Source: Fusicatenibacter_A intestinipullorum (GTDB lineage: Bacteria > Bacillota > Negativicutes > Acidaminococcales > Acidaminococcaceae). From it: 33,532 nt of DNA. The notes below the pieces were generated by a model. That model was given only the letters and a program-made list of their open reading frames with translations, ran no database searches and was not told where the DNA came from. The DNA lies in contig DWZP01000017.1 of the NCBI GenBank assembly GCA_019117495.1, positions 1 through 33,532 on the forward strand. The letters are read 5' to 3'. Positions 25,291 through 33,244 of the stretch are shown one piece after another. The position numbers were made by a program, and so were the translations under genes. The number at the start of each line of letters is the position of its first letter. Position 1 is the first letter of the stretch.

Positions 25291-25365
25291 TGATTGTACC
25301 ACCTTCCAAAAATATCTTTTTTGAGGGCAGACAGCTTTTTTCTGCCCCTGCGCAATACCTAATAT

Positions 25366-25394
25366 ACTATACCATTGCAGTCATGCTTTGTCCA
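25366..25394 (-). promoter_or_regulatory. codBA promoter
   Basis: Minus strand: TGGACA (25394-25389), 17-base spacer, TATAGT (25371-25366). The leader contains a GGGCAG/CTGCCC hairpin (25342-25347 with 25325-25330) without a U-tract; no purine or PyrR motif seen. Confidence 0.55.
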
Positions 25395-25469
25395 CAAGTT
25401 AAAAGAAAAATAACCTGCACAAATACCGGCGCTTTTAAACTAAAACCCATTGTTTAATTAATTCGGGCA

Positions 25470-25500
25470 TAAAAAAAGCAGCCTGTTTTACAAGCTGCTT
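25470..25500 (-). terminator. terminator of the tRNA-Leu pair
   Basis: AAGCAGC and GCTGCTT (25494-25500 with 25476-25482) form the stem; TTTTTTT follows on the minus strand. Confidence 0.75.
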
Positions 25501-25511
25501 CATTGCATTTT

Positions 25512-25595
25512 TGGTGCGGTTGGTGGGATTTGAACCCACACGGGTCTCCCCGCCACCCCCTCAAGATGGTGCGTCTGCCGTTCCGCCACAACCGC
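25512..25595 (-). tRNA. tRNA-Leu (GAG anticodon)
   Basis: 84 nt with encoded CCA. Acceptor GCGGTTG/CAACCGC; class II with long variable arm CGGGGAGACCCG; anticodon arm CCATC-TTGAGGG-GGTGG, anticodon GAG; T arm GTGGG-TTCAAAT-CCCAC. Confidence 0.95.
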
Positions 25596-25620
25596 ATTGG
25601 GGTATTGCTATTAAATTAAA

Positions 25621-25706
25621 TGGTGCGGTAGAGAGGATTTGAACCTCCACGGGGTTGCCCCCACTAGCTCCTGAGGCTAGCGCGTCTGCCGTTCCGCCAC
25701 TACCGC
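25621..25706 (-). tRNA. tRNA-Leu (CAG anticodon)
   Basis: 86 nt with encoded CCA. Acceptor GCGGTAG/CTACCGC; anticodon arm CTAGC-CTCAGGA-GCTAG, anticodon CAG; long variable arm GGGGGCAACCCC; T arm with TTCAAAT. Its acceptor and D arm nearly match those of the neighbouring tRNA-Leu, suggesting tandem duplication. Confidence 0.95.
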
Positions 25707-25719
25707 GTCAACATTGATT

Positions 25720-25748
25720 ATTATAGCGCGCAAAAATCAATCTGTCAA
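25720..25748 (-). promoter_or_regulatory. promoter of the tRNA-Leu pair
   Basis: Minus strand: TTGACA (25748-25743), 17-base spacer, TATAAT (25725-25720): full consensus. The -35 box contains the TGA stop codon of the transglycosylase gene. Confidence 0.85.
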
Positions 25749-26359
25749 TAGTTTTTTATTTTATTTTTATAATAAAGATAATATTTGTCGCGGTCGCGCA
25801 AAACTTTTTTTACATACTCGCGCGTATCCGGGTAAGGTATGTCTTCAATGCGGTTAAAATCATAGTTCCAGCCGTTTTCCTGCATCCACGCGCGCGTGTT
25901 GCCGCGCCCCGCGTTATAGGCAATCATCATCAGCACCCAGTTGCGCTGAAATTCATATTCCAGCTCACCCAGATACCAGCAGCCAAGCCGCACGTTATAT
26001 TCAGGCCTGCGCAAAGCCTCCATGTCAAAATGGTCAAGCCCCATCTGCGCAGCAATCCATTCGCCGGTTTCCGGCATAATCTGCATCAGACCCACGGCAC
26101 CGGCGTGCGATACGGCTTCCGTATCAAACCCGCTTTCATTTTTAATGACTGCCGCAACCAAGAAAGGGTCGATTTTGTTTTTGGAGCTGTACTCCAAAAT
26201 TTCGTTCTGGTAAGGCCACATATAAACAAAGCGCGTCTGCACGGCTTCGCTGCTCCATATTTTCATACCGGCTTCACCGATGAGAAAAATGGCGGCAGCA
26301 ACCATTAAGAATTTTACCCACCATCTGTCGATAAATTTTTTCTTTTTCCGCCTGCCCAA
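25745..26359 (-). CDS. lytic transglycosylase (SLT domain), membrane anchored
   Basis: 204 residues from a TTG at 26359. GGCGGAGG ends 6 bases before this TTG, which sits one base after the coaE stop codon; the longer ATG version at 26437 overlaps coaE by 77 bases and is less likely. N-terminal KKKK, then a membrane anchor (WWVKFLMVAAAIFLIGEAG), then the SLT fold: catalytic Glu E75 in IKNESGFDTEAVS, GAVGLMQIMPETG, AYNAGRGN and the C-terminal YPDTREYVKKV. It cleaves peptidoglycan glycan strands at the outer face of the inner membrane. Last gene of the polA-mutM-coaE operon. Confidence 0.9.
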   Translation of the reverse strand: MGRRKKKKFIDRWWVKFLMVAAAIFLIGEAGMKIWSSEAVQTRFVYMWPYQNEILEYSSKNKIDPFLVAAVIKNESGFDTEAVSHAGAVGLMQIMPETGEWIAAQMGLDHFDMEALRRPEYNVRLGCWYLGELEYEFQRNWVLMMIAYNAGRGNTRAWMQENGWNYDFNRIEDIPYPDTREYVKKVLRDRDKYYLYYKNKIKNY

Positions 26360-26360
26360 C

Positions 26361-26960
26361 TTATGCCTCCGCCGTAAAATTTTTCCATGCTGCGGCAACG
26401 GCTTTTTCCGTTTCGGCAAAGGTACCGCTGTTATCAATTACAAGGCTGGCATAAGCCCTTTTTTCTTCCAGTGTCATCTGCGCTGCAATGCGTGCCTTAA
26501 CTTCTTCGCGCGTCATGTTGCTGCGTGCCATGGCACGTTCTATCTGCGTTTCGCTGTCTACGGCAACAAGCCACACGGCATCCACATCTTTATACCAGCC
26601 GCATTCAATTAAAAGCGGTACATCAAGCACTGCCGCCGGCAGATTTTTACTGCGGCATTCCGCCAGAAAACTCTGCGCAGCCGCCAGTACGTTTTTATGG
26701 ATGATTGCTTCCAGTTTTTTCAGCGCTTCTTTATCGTGAAAAACAAGTTCCGCCATTTTGGGGCGGTTAAGCTCGCCGCCATCCGTAAGGTATTCAATGC
26801 CAAAGGTAAGGGCTATTTCGTTAAGCGCCGCACGCCCTTTGGCAACCAGAGCGCGGCTTTCCGCATCGGCATCAAACACAGGCGCGCCAAGGCTGCGCAG
26901 TAAATTTGCAATTGTACTTTTACCGGAGGCTATGCCCCCTGTTAAACCTATTACTTTCAT
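26361..26960 (-). CDS. coaE: dephospho-CoA kinase
   Basis: 199 residues. Last step of coenzyme A synthesis: phosphorylates dephospho-CoA at the ribose 3'-OH. P-loop GLTGGIASGKST at the N-terminus, the CoA-binding DVPLLIECGW stretch and the lid-type ARSNMTREEVKARIAAQM. Follows mutM by 12 bases and precedes the transglycosylase by one. Confidence 0.96.
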   Translation of the reverse strand: MKVIGLTGGIASGKSTIANLLRSLGAPVFDADAESRALVAKGRAALNEIALTFGIEYLTDGGELNRPKMAELVFHDKEALKKLEAIIHKNVLAAAQSFLAECRSKNLPAAVLDVPLLIECGWYKDVDAVWLVAVDSETQIERAMARSNMTREEVKARIAAQMTLEEKRAYASLVIDNSGTFAETEKAVAAAWKNFTAEA

Positions 26961-26972
26961 TTTTTCACCGTT

Positions 26973-27794
26973 TTATTTTTGGCAGTGCGGGCAGTATGTT
27001 GTGCCTCGCCCGCCTACTTTGGTCCCCAAAAGTTCGCCGCCGCACATTTTGCAGCACAAGCCTTTGCGCCCATATACCAGCAAATGGTTTTGGTTATCGC
27101 CCTTGTTGCCTTCGCCGTCTTTGTAATCGCGGAAGGTTGTACCGCGGTTGGCAATGCCCTGCGCAATAACCTTGTTTATGGCATCGTGCAGGCGGTCAAT
27201 TTCTTCGTCCGTCAGCGTGTTGGCCGTGCGCATCGGCAAAATGCCGGATAACGCCAGGCACTCGTCGGCGTAGATGTTGCCCAGCCCTGCAATAAAAGTC
27301 TGCTCCAAAATCAGAGTCTTTATGGGCTTTCTGCTTTTGGCTATAACCGGGCGCATGTAACCGGCCGTAAAGCCTTCGCTTAAAGGCTCAGGGCCTAAAG
27401 TTTCGTAGCCTTCAATATAAGCGTCATTATTGGTAACAAGATACAGTGTGCCAAAGGTGCGTATATCGCAGAACCACATGGTTACGCCGTCCGTCAGTTC
27501 AAACTTAATTTTGGCATAAGGCGGTTCCGGCTTATCTGCGTCCTGCGCAATCAGGCTGCCTGTCATGCGCAAATGCACAATCAGCTTCTGGTTTTCGCCT
27601 GTTTTCAGCACCAGATATTTGCCGCGGCGTCCTACATCTAAAATAGTTTTGCCTGTTAAACCGGCAATAAATTCTTCAGGCGAAGGGTATTTTATCAGCC
27701 TTGCAAGGTTAATTTCTATATTTTTAATGGTTTTGCCCTTAATGTGCGGCAGCATGGTTTTGCGTACCTGCTCCACCTCCGGCATTTCCGGCAT
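26973..27794 (-). CDS. mutM: formamidopyrimidine-DNA glycosylase (Fpg/MutM)
   Basis: 273 residues. Excises 8-oxoguanine and other oxidised purines and nicks the abasic site. The N-terminus MPEMPEVEQVRK carries the catalytic Pro-2 and Glu-3 (usually MPELPEVE). C-terminal zinc finger CKMCGG...YCPHC with VGGRGTTYCPHC, and the helix-two-turn-helix GLGNIYADECL. Gap of 12 bases after polA; same operon. Confidence 0.96.
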   Translation of the reverse strand: MPEMPEVEQVRKTMLPHIKGKTIKNIEINLARLIKYPSPEEFIAGLTGKTILDVGRRGKYLVLKTGENQKLIVHLRMTGSLIAQDADKPEPPYAKIKFELTDGVTMWFCDIRTFGTLYLVTNNDAYIEGYETLGPEPLSEGFTAGYMRPVIAKSRKPIKTLILEQTFIAGLGNIYADECLALSGILPMRTANTLTDEEIDRLHDAINKVIAQGIANRGTTFRDYKDGEGNKGDNQNHLLVYGRKGLCCKMCGGELLGTKVGGRGTTYCPHCQK

Positions 27795-27806
27795 GGTAAT
27801 TCCTCC

Positions 27807-30410
27807 CTATTTGGCGTCTGCCCAGTTTACGCCGTAGTTAACGTCGGCAATCAGCGGCACGCTTAATTTAACGGCGCTTTCCATAGTTTGTTTTACAAGT
27901 GCGCCAACTTCTTCGCGTTCGGCCGCTGTAACTTCAAGCAAAAGTTCGTCATGCACCTGAAGCAGTATGCGGCTTTTATAACTACCCTGTTCCAGCATTT
28001 TCTGCACGTTCACCATGGCAATTTTTATAATGTCCGCCGCCGTGCCCTGTATCGGCGTGTTAATGGCGGTGCGCTCCGCAAAGCCGCGCAGGTTAAAATT
28101 GCGGCTGTTAATATCCGGCAAATAACGCCTGCGCCCGAACAGCGTCTGCACATAGCCCTGTTTTTTGGCGCTCGCCACCATATCATCCATATATTTTTTA
28201 ACGCCGGTGTAGCGTCCAAGGTAATTTTCAATATATCTGCCCGCCTCGCCGCGATTGATATCAAGCTGCTTGGCAAGCCCAAAATCGCTGATGCCGTATA
28301 CAATGCCAAAGTTTACCGCTTTGGCGCGCGTACGCATGGTGCCGGTAACTTCGTCCAGCGGCACGCCAAACACTTCCGCGGCCGTGCGTGCGTGTACATC
28401 CTGCCCGTGCAGGAAGCTTTCCAAAAGCAGTTCATCCTGCGCAATATGCGCCAGCACGCGCAGTTCCACCTGCGAATAATCACAGCTTAACAGATAATCG
28501 TAACCTTCGCCCGGCACAAAAATTTCGCGTATTTTTTTGCCAAGTTCCGTGCGGGTAGGAATATTCTGCAAGTTCGGGTCGGTACTGCTCAGGCGGCCGG
28601 TAACAGTAACAAGCTGCTGAAAATGCGTATGTATACGCCCCGTAACGCTATTAATCAGCGGTCGCAGCCCTTCAAGGTAAGTGCTGTGAAGCTTCGTCAG
28701 CTTGCGGTGTTCCAAAATCGTCCGCACCAGCGGATGCTCGTTGCGCAGCTGCTCCAAAACTGATACATCCGTGGAATAACCGGTTTTAGTTTTTTTGATG
28801 ACCGGCAGGCCCAGCTTTTCAAATAAAATAGCACCAAGCTGCTTGGTAGATTTTAAATTGAAGCTTTCTCCCGCCTGCTCTACCGCCAAAATTTCAAGCG
28901 CTGCAATCTGCGCCGCCATTTCTTTTGTTAATTTATCCAAAAGCGCTGCATCCGGCTTAATGCCCGCCAGTTCCATTTTAGCAAGCGTGCGTGCCAGCGG
29001 CAGCTCCATTTCTTCATATAATTTTATCTGTTCGTGTTCTGCAAGTTTGGCACGCAGAACAGGTACAAGTTCGGCAACGGTTTTGCATTCCTGCGCATAC
29101 TCCTGCATCAGGTACGCTCCGCCAACAGTTTTAATGCTGTATTCGCTGCGCGCAGGGTCAATAAGATATGCGGCAATGGCAATATCATCCGTTATGCCGC
29201 GCGCTTCAACACCAAGGCACAAAGCGGTTTTTATAATCTCTTTGCTGTCACAGCAGGATTTTTGGCAGTTTTCATTTGCCAGCCAGTCATAAAACTGCTG
29301 CCATCCGGGGCACTCGCCTTCAAAAATATAAACGCGCCCATCACATAAAAGCTCCGCACGTTTAAAATATAAATCCGGCAACGTACCGCCAATTTGTACA
29401 GTAAGCGGCGTAACCTCGCGCCTTACGGCGATAAGTTTAAACAACGCTTCCGCATCGTCAGCACTTTTTACAATTTCTTCCGGCAGCCCGGCAGGATTAT
29501 CTTCCACAAAGTCGCCAAACAAGCTGAAATCGCCTTCCGGCGCGCCCATAACGGCATTAAAACGGTCGTACATATTGCGAAATTCCAACCCGGCAAGCAA
29601 TTCGCGCGCTTCCGGCTTTAATGCTTTTAATTCATAATTTGCCAAATCCGCATCAACCGGCACATCCGTAAAAATTGTTGCCAGTTTTTTGGAAAGCAGC
29701 GCCGAATCTTTATTGTTCTGCACTTTTTCGCGCAGAGCCTTGCCGCTGATTTTATCGGCGTTAGCCAGTACATTTTCCACACTGCCGTACTCGCCAATAA
29801 GCTTAAGAGCCGTTTTGGGGCCAACGCCCGGTATGCCGGGAATATTATCCGAAGTATCGCCCATCAGCCCTTTCAGGTCTATAAGCTGCTTCGGTTCAAG
29901 GCCTTCATATTCCTCCGCAAAAACTTCCGGCGTGTAAATTTTAAGGTCCGAAATGCCGCGTTTGGTAAAATATACGCTTGTGCGGCTGGTTAAAAGCTGA
30001 AGTTCGTCGCGGTCGCCCGTTACAATAATCACGTCCGCTTCCTGCGGCGCGTGTACGGCAAACGTGCCGATGATATCGTCCGCCTCATAATTATCAAGTT
30101 CAAGAACGGCAATGTTCATTGCCTCCAGCACCTTGCGCGCCAACGGGAACTGCTCAGAAAGTTCGCTCGGTGTCGGTTTGCGCTGACCTTTATAATCGGC
30201 AAACATCTCCGTACGGAAGGTTTTGCGGCTCTTGTCAAACGCTACCGCCAGCCACTTGGGCTGCACATCCGCCAAAAGGCGCAACAGCATATTGCAAAAA
30301 CCGTACACAGCACCCGTATGCACACCGCTCTGCGTCGTCAGCGGCGGCAGGGCAAAAAATGCCCTGTGAATCAGGCTGCTGCCGTCTATAACTAAAAATT
30401 TATCTGCCAT
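27807..30410 (-). CDS. polA: DNA polymerase I
   Basis: 867 residues. 5'-3' exonuclease domain (1-290) with acidic metal ligands (LDNYEADDIIG, VTGDRDELQLL, GLMGDTSDNIPG); a degenerate 3'-5' exonuclease-like domain (about 310-480); family A polymerase domain with motif A DYSQVELR (D644), motif B RAKAVNFGIVYG, and motif C QVHDELLLE (H820-D821-E822). The middle domain has LTVQIGG where the proofreading DxE motif should be, so proofreading is probably absent, as in Bacillus-type PolA. First gene of the operon with its own promoter; a terminator separates it from the upstream ATPase gene. Confidence 0.97.
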   Translation of the reverse strand: MADKFLVIDGSSLIHRAFFALPPLTTQSGVHTGAVYGFCNMLLRLLADVQPKWLAVAFDKSRKTFRTEMFADYKGQRKPTPSELSEQFPLARKVLEAMNIAVLELDNYEADDIIGTFAVHAPQEADVIIVTGDRDELQLLTSRTSVYFTKRGISDLKIYTPEVFAEEYEGLEPKQLIDLKGLMGDTSDNIPGIPGVGPKTALKLIGEYGSVENVLANADKISGKALREKVQNNKDSALLSKKLATIFTDVPVDADLANYELKALKPEARELLAGLEFRNMYDRFNAVMGAPEGDFSLFGDFVEDNPAGLPEEIVKSADDAEALFKLIAVRREVTPLTVQIGGTLPDLYFKRAELLCDGRVYIFEGECPGWQQFYDWLANENCQKSCCDSKEIIKTALCLGVEARGITDDIAIAAYLIDPARSEYSIKTVGGAYLMQEYAQECKTVAELVPVLRAKLAEHEQIKLYEEMELPLARTLAKMELAGIKPDAALLDKLTKEMAAQIAALEILAVEQAGESFNLKSTKQLGAILFEKLGLPVIKKTKTGYSTDVSVLEQLRNEHPLVRTILEHRKLTKLHSTYLEGLRPLINSVTGRIHTHFQQLVTVTGRLSSTDPNLQNIPTRTELGKKIREIFVPGEGYDYLLSCDYSQVELRVLAHIAQDELLLESFLHGQDVHARTAAEVFGVPLDEVTGTMRTRAKAVNFGIVYGISDFGLAKQLDINRGEAGRYIENYLGRYTGVKKYMDDMVASAKKQGYVQTLFGRRRYLPDINSRNFNLRGFAERTAINTPIQGTAADIIKIAMVNVQKMLEQGSYKSRILLQVHDELLLEVTAAEREEVGALVKQTMESAVKLSVPLIADVNYGVNWADAK

Positions 30411-30444
30411 GTTTGTTCCTTTCGTTCAATAAATCTAATAATAT

Positions 30445-30473
30445 ATTATACCACAAGCAAAGGTGTAGGTAAA
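30445..30473 (-). promoter_or_regulatory. polA operon promoter
   Basis: Minus strand: TTTACC (30473-30468), 17-base spacer, TATAAT (30450-30445). Start near 30438, 28 bases before the ATG. Confidence 0.7.
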
Positions 30474-30480
30474 ATTACGC

Positions 30481-30511
30481 ATAAAAATAAAGCCCTGCTT
30501 ATGCAAGGCTT
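30481..30511 (-). terminator. terminator of the ATPase gene
   Basis: AAGCCTTGC and GCAGGGCTT (30503-30511 with 30490-30498) pair with one G-U, followed by TTATTTTT on the minus strand. It overlaps the ATPase stop codon. Confidence 0.75.
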
Positions 30512-31736
30512 AAATCATCCACGCAGGAATATACATAATGTTGTTTTTATCCATGCCGAACTCCGGCACAAGGCAGATGACACTGCCAGATGCTGTTTTA
30601 ACTTCCGTACAGCCGCCAAACGCCGCTTCTATTATATTAAAACGCTTGTACATTTTTTGCACCTGAGCGCTTTTACTGATAACGCACGGGTACAGCACAC
30701 CGTTGTGCAAAATTAAAAGCTCAACCTCTTTGCCATTAAAATTGCGGTAGTAGTACAGCGGCGCTTTCTGCGCGCTATTAGCAAAACTTTTATACACCTC
30801 GCCGATAACCCATGTTTCAAAAAACTCTGCACTCATCGCACCAAGCTCTAGCGCGTCCGCCGTGTTCCAGCGCAAAAGGTATGCCGCAAGGCCGGTATCC
30901 GTAAAATACAGTTTCGGCGTTTTTACAACGTACTTCACGCCGCTGAACGCCGCCGGTTGAAGCAAATACACAAGCCCCATACGTTCCAAAATACCAAGCC
31001 ACTGCTTCGCCGTCGGTATGCTGATACCTGTTTCTTTTGCCATAACGGCGTAGTTTAAAAGCTTCGCCGCCTGCGACGCCGCCGCGCATAAAAAGCGGTA
31101 AAACTTCATCTCATCGTTAAGCTGAACAAACTTGCGAATGTCGCGCTGCAAAATATCCTGTACCAGCTTGGCATAAAACGCCTGCCAGTCCTCACCTTCA
31201 TTATACATTGCAGGCTTATCGCCGCGCCAGATGCGCTCGTAAATCTCCACCACGCTGTGCGGAACAGGGTTCTGCATCCGTCCTGCCAACAGCTGCATAT
31301 CGGGTATAAACGGCGTGCTTTCTCTGCCGTCAAGTTCAGCACTGCTTAAACCACAAAGCTCAAGACAGGCAAACTTGTCGCCAAGTTCCTGCATAATGGC
31401 GGTAATAGTTTCCGCGTCCTCTTTAGGCGCAATTAGCCAAAAATCGCCCGGCTTGCCGTGCTTTAGCACATAATCCTTAATTACCGGCACAAGCTCCGGC
31501 GCATACTGAATATTATCAATCAGCACCGGCGGTGCATACCGCTGCAAAAACAGCACCGATTCCTCGTTAGCCATACTGCGCATCGCAGGTTCCGCAAGGT
31601 CAGCGTACTTGCGGTCAGGCGAGGCAAAGCTTTTAAGGAAAGTTGTTTTTCCGGATTGAGTTACTCCTTTTAAAAAGGAAACCTCCGATTCATTATTAAA
31701 TTGCAAAATCTGATTTGTTAAACTGCGTGTAAACAT
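30510..31736 (-). CDS. AAA_14/DUF4143-type P-loop ATPase
   Basis: 408 residues. N-terminal P-loop GVTQSGKTTF (K30; most relatives have GPRQVGKTT), Walker-B-like VLIDNIQYAPEL (D74, N75), then a C-terminal DUF4143-like half with a winged-helix part (AKETGISIPTAKQWLGILERMGLVYLLQP) and a nuclease-like end (LYYYRNFNGKEVELLILHNGVLYPCVISKS). The family is widespread in gut bacteria and archaea with no settled role. The expected Walker B Glu is Asn here. No clear ribosome binding site precedes ATG 31736, which starts 6 bases after the AT-rich neighbour ends, yet base composition here is like the core genome. Confidence 0.8.
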   Translation of the reverse strand: MFTRSLTNQILQFNNESEVSFLKGVTQSGKTTFLKSFASPDRKYADLAEPAMRSMANEESVLFLQRYAPPVLIDNIQYAPELVPVIKDYVLKHGKPGDFWLIAPKEDAETITAIMQELGDKFACLELCGLSSAELDGRESTPFIPDMQLLAGRMQNPVPHSVVEIYERIWRGDKPAMYNEGEDWQAFYAKLVQDILQRDIRKFVQLNDEMKFYRFLCAAASQAAKLLNYAVMAKETGISIPTAKQWLGILERMGLVYLLQPAAFSGVKYVVKTPKLYFTDTGLAAYLLRWNTADALELGAMSAEFFETWVIGEVYKSFANSAQKAPLYYYRNFNGKEVELLILHNGVLYPCVISKSAQVQKMYKRFNIIEAAFGGCTEVKTASGSVICLVPEFGMDKNNIMYIPAWMI

Positions 31737-31742
31737 AAAGCT

Positions 31743-32582
31743 TTAAAATATTTTTACATACCTATCTTTAACTTTTCCTGTATAAACTGCACATAATTTT
31801 TCAAAAGTTATTTTGGAAGCCATATTATTTCTTTCTACCCAGTCATAGTGATTTTTCGAAGAATTTTTCCATCTATTCTGAGCCGCAAAATACATACGCA
31901 AAAGTACGCTTAAATTTTTACCGCGATAATCTTTCTCTACAATAATTCTACTGGCTTTTTCAGTAAAATAATATACAGCTATCAAATTATCTAATATGTA
32001 TATTCCAACTACATTATTATTTTTAATCTGTTCTTCCCACAACTCATCCTCTATAGATAAGCCATCATACATTCCAATATTATTTATAACTATTTGTTCA
32101 AATTTATCTTTATCATCATAATTTAGATTTTTAATATACATATTATACTTTATTAACTTTTGGCTATTGTCTTTCAGATATTTACAAGCTTCATTATACA
32201 ATTTTCCATAACATAAACGGACTTGTTCATATCTTCCTTCGTGCACAAATCCTCTGTTTATAAATAATTTCTTCACACAATTGCTACGCAATAAATTATT
32301 CTTATGTAAATACACATCACAGCAAACATTTTTATCAACTACCGGAAGTTTTTCAAAATTTATTCCAATTCCATAAAAATACAGTTTATAATAGCAATAC
32401 TCATTTACAAACAAAAATAAACTGTCATTAACAACATCATACTTCATTCTTTTATCTTTAATATATGAACATAGTTTTCTTTTGTTTATAAAAAGATTAG
32501 TATAGGCACTTACTTTTTTAGATATTACATATCTGCTATACAAATTTTCATATTCAGATAAAGAATCTATTACTTTCAACAC
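31743..32582 (-). CDS. GNAT-like acyltransferase, accessory cluster
   Basis: 279 residues, rich in Lys, Asn, Tyr and Ile from AT-rich DNA. The C-terminal third has GNAT features: strand VVGIYILDNLIAVYYFT, then RIIVEKDYRGKNLSVLLRM (about 212-230), resembling the acetyl-CoA pyrophosphate loop, then WVERNNMASKITFEKLCAVY, the usual last helix and strand. The N-terminal half (1-140) I do not recognise. It probably transfers an acyl or aminoacyl group; substrate unknown. It begins 15 bases after the MBL-fold gene, in the same direction, so likely one operon with the ligase. Strong composition contrast with the polA operon suggests horizontal transfer. Confidence 0.6.
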   Translation of the reverse strand: MLKVIDSLSEYENLYSRYVISKKVSAYTNLFINKRKLCSYIKDKRMKYDVVNDSLFLFVNEYCYYKLYFYGIGINFEKLPVVDKNVCCDVYLHKNNLLRSNCVKKLFINRGFVHEGRYEQVRLCYGKLYNEACKYLKDNSQKLIKYNMYIKNLNYDDKDKFEQIVINNIGMYDGLSIEDELWEEQIKNNNVVGIYILDNLIAVYYFTEKASRIIVEKDYRGKNLSVLLRMYFAAQNRWKNSSKNHYDWVERNNMASKITFEKLCAVYTGKVKDRYVKIF

Positions 32583-32596
32583 TTATTTTTACCTTT

Positions 32597-33244
32597 TTAT
32601 TTACAGTAACCGTAATATTCATTTAAAACAAACGCATCGCCATGCCCAGGATATACAAATATATCCGGTATTAAAGAATTAATATATGGCAACGTTATAT
32701 TAGCAAAAGCTTTTTTACTTCCTCCCGGAAATTTAGCCGCAGGCACGCTTTCATCTAAAAGTATATCACCGGAAAATAATATATTATCATTCAAAAAAAT
32801 AAAATTGCCCCCAGCACTGTGTCCCGGTACTTCTTTTATAAATAACGCATGGCCATACCACTTAAAATAGATACTATCTTCAAATATTTCGTCAGCACTA
32901 CATGAATAATTATTATCAAAAGCAAAATCAGGCTTTTTTAAATCGCCCTGAAATTCATAATAAGCTTCAAAATATTTGGAAAAATTTTTTGTAGGAAGTT
33001 GAAGATTGCTATTGCATTTTTTATTTGCTAAAAGCTTGCAGCCATAAATTTCCTTAAATTTATTTACTCCGCTGATATGGTCATAATGTTCATGTGTTAC
33101 AAGCAGCAAATCAACGCTCATATTTTCTAATAAAGTTTTAACTTTATCGTCATAATAAGGATCGATTACAATGCAATTATTTCCTTCTACAATAATGTAC
33201 ATATTTTGTTCTAATAACGGCGTAGTATAAGTTATTATTCCCAT
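32597..33244 (-). CDS. metallo-beta-lactamase-fold hydrolase
   Basis: 215 residues, glyoxalase-II-like size. Metal ligands are complete: THEHYDH (H51, H53, D55, H56), GHSAGG (H142), GDILLDE (D160) and YPGHGD (H201), so a di-metal hydrolase. Family members act on thioesters and related bonds. Its ATG overlaps the end of the ligase gene by 10 bases, implying translational coupling. In an adenylating-ligase cluster it could be an editing or releasing thioesterase; that is inference. AT-rich. Confidence 0.85.
   Translation of the reverse strand: MGIITYTTPLLEQNMYIIVEGNNCIVIDPYYDDKVKTLLENMSVDLLLVTHEHYDHISGVNKFKEIYGCKLLANKKCNSNLQLPTKNFSKYFEAYYEFQGDLKKPDFAFDNNYSCSADEIFEDSIYFKWYGHALFIKEVPGHSAGGNFIFLNDNILFSGDILLDESVPAAKFPGGSKKAFANITLPYINSLIPDIFVYPGHGDAFVLNEYYGYCK

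Noticed and set aside
25512..25706. tRNA-Leu pair as an integration site
   Set aside because: No repeat of the tRNA 3' end or integrase gene appears nearby.
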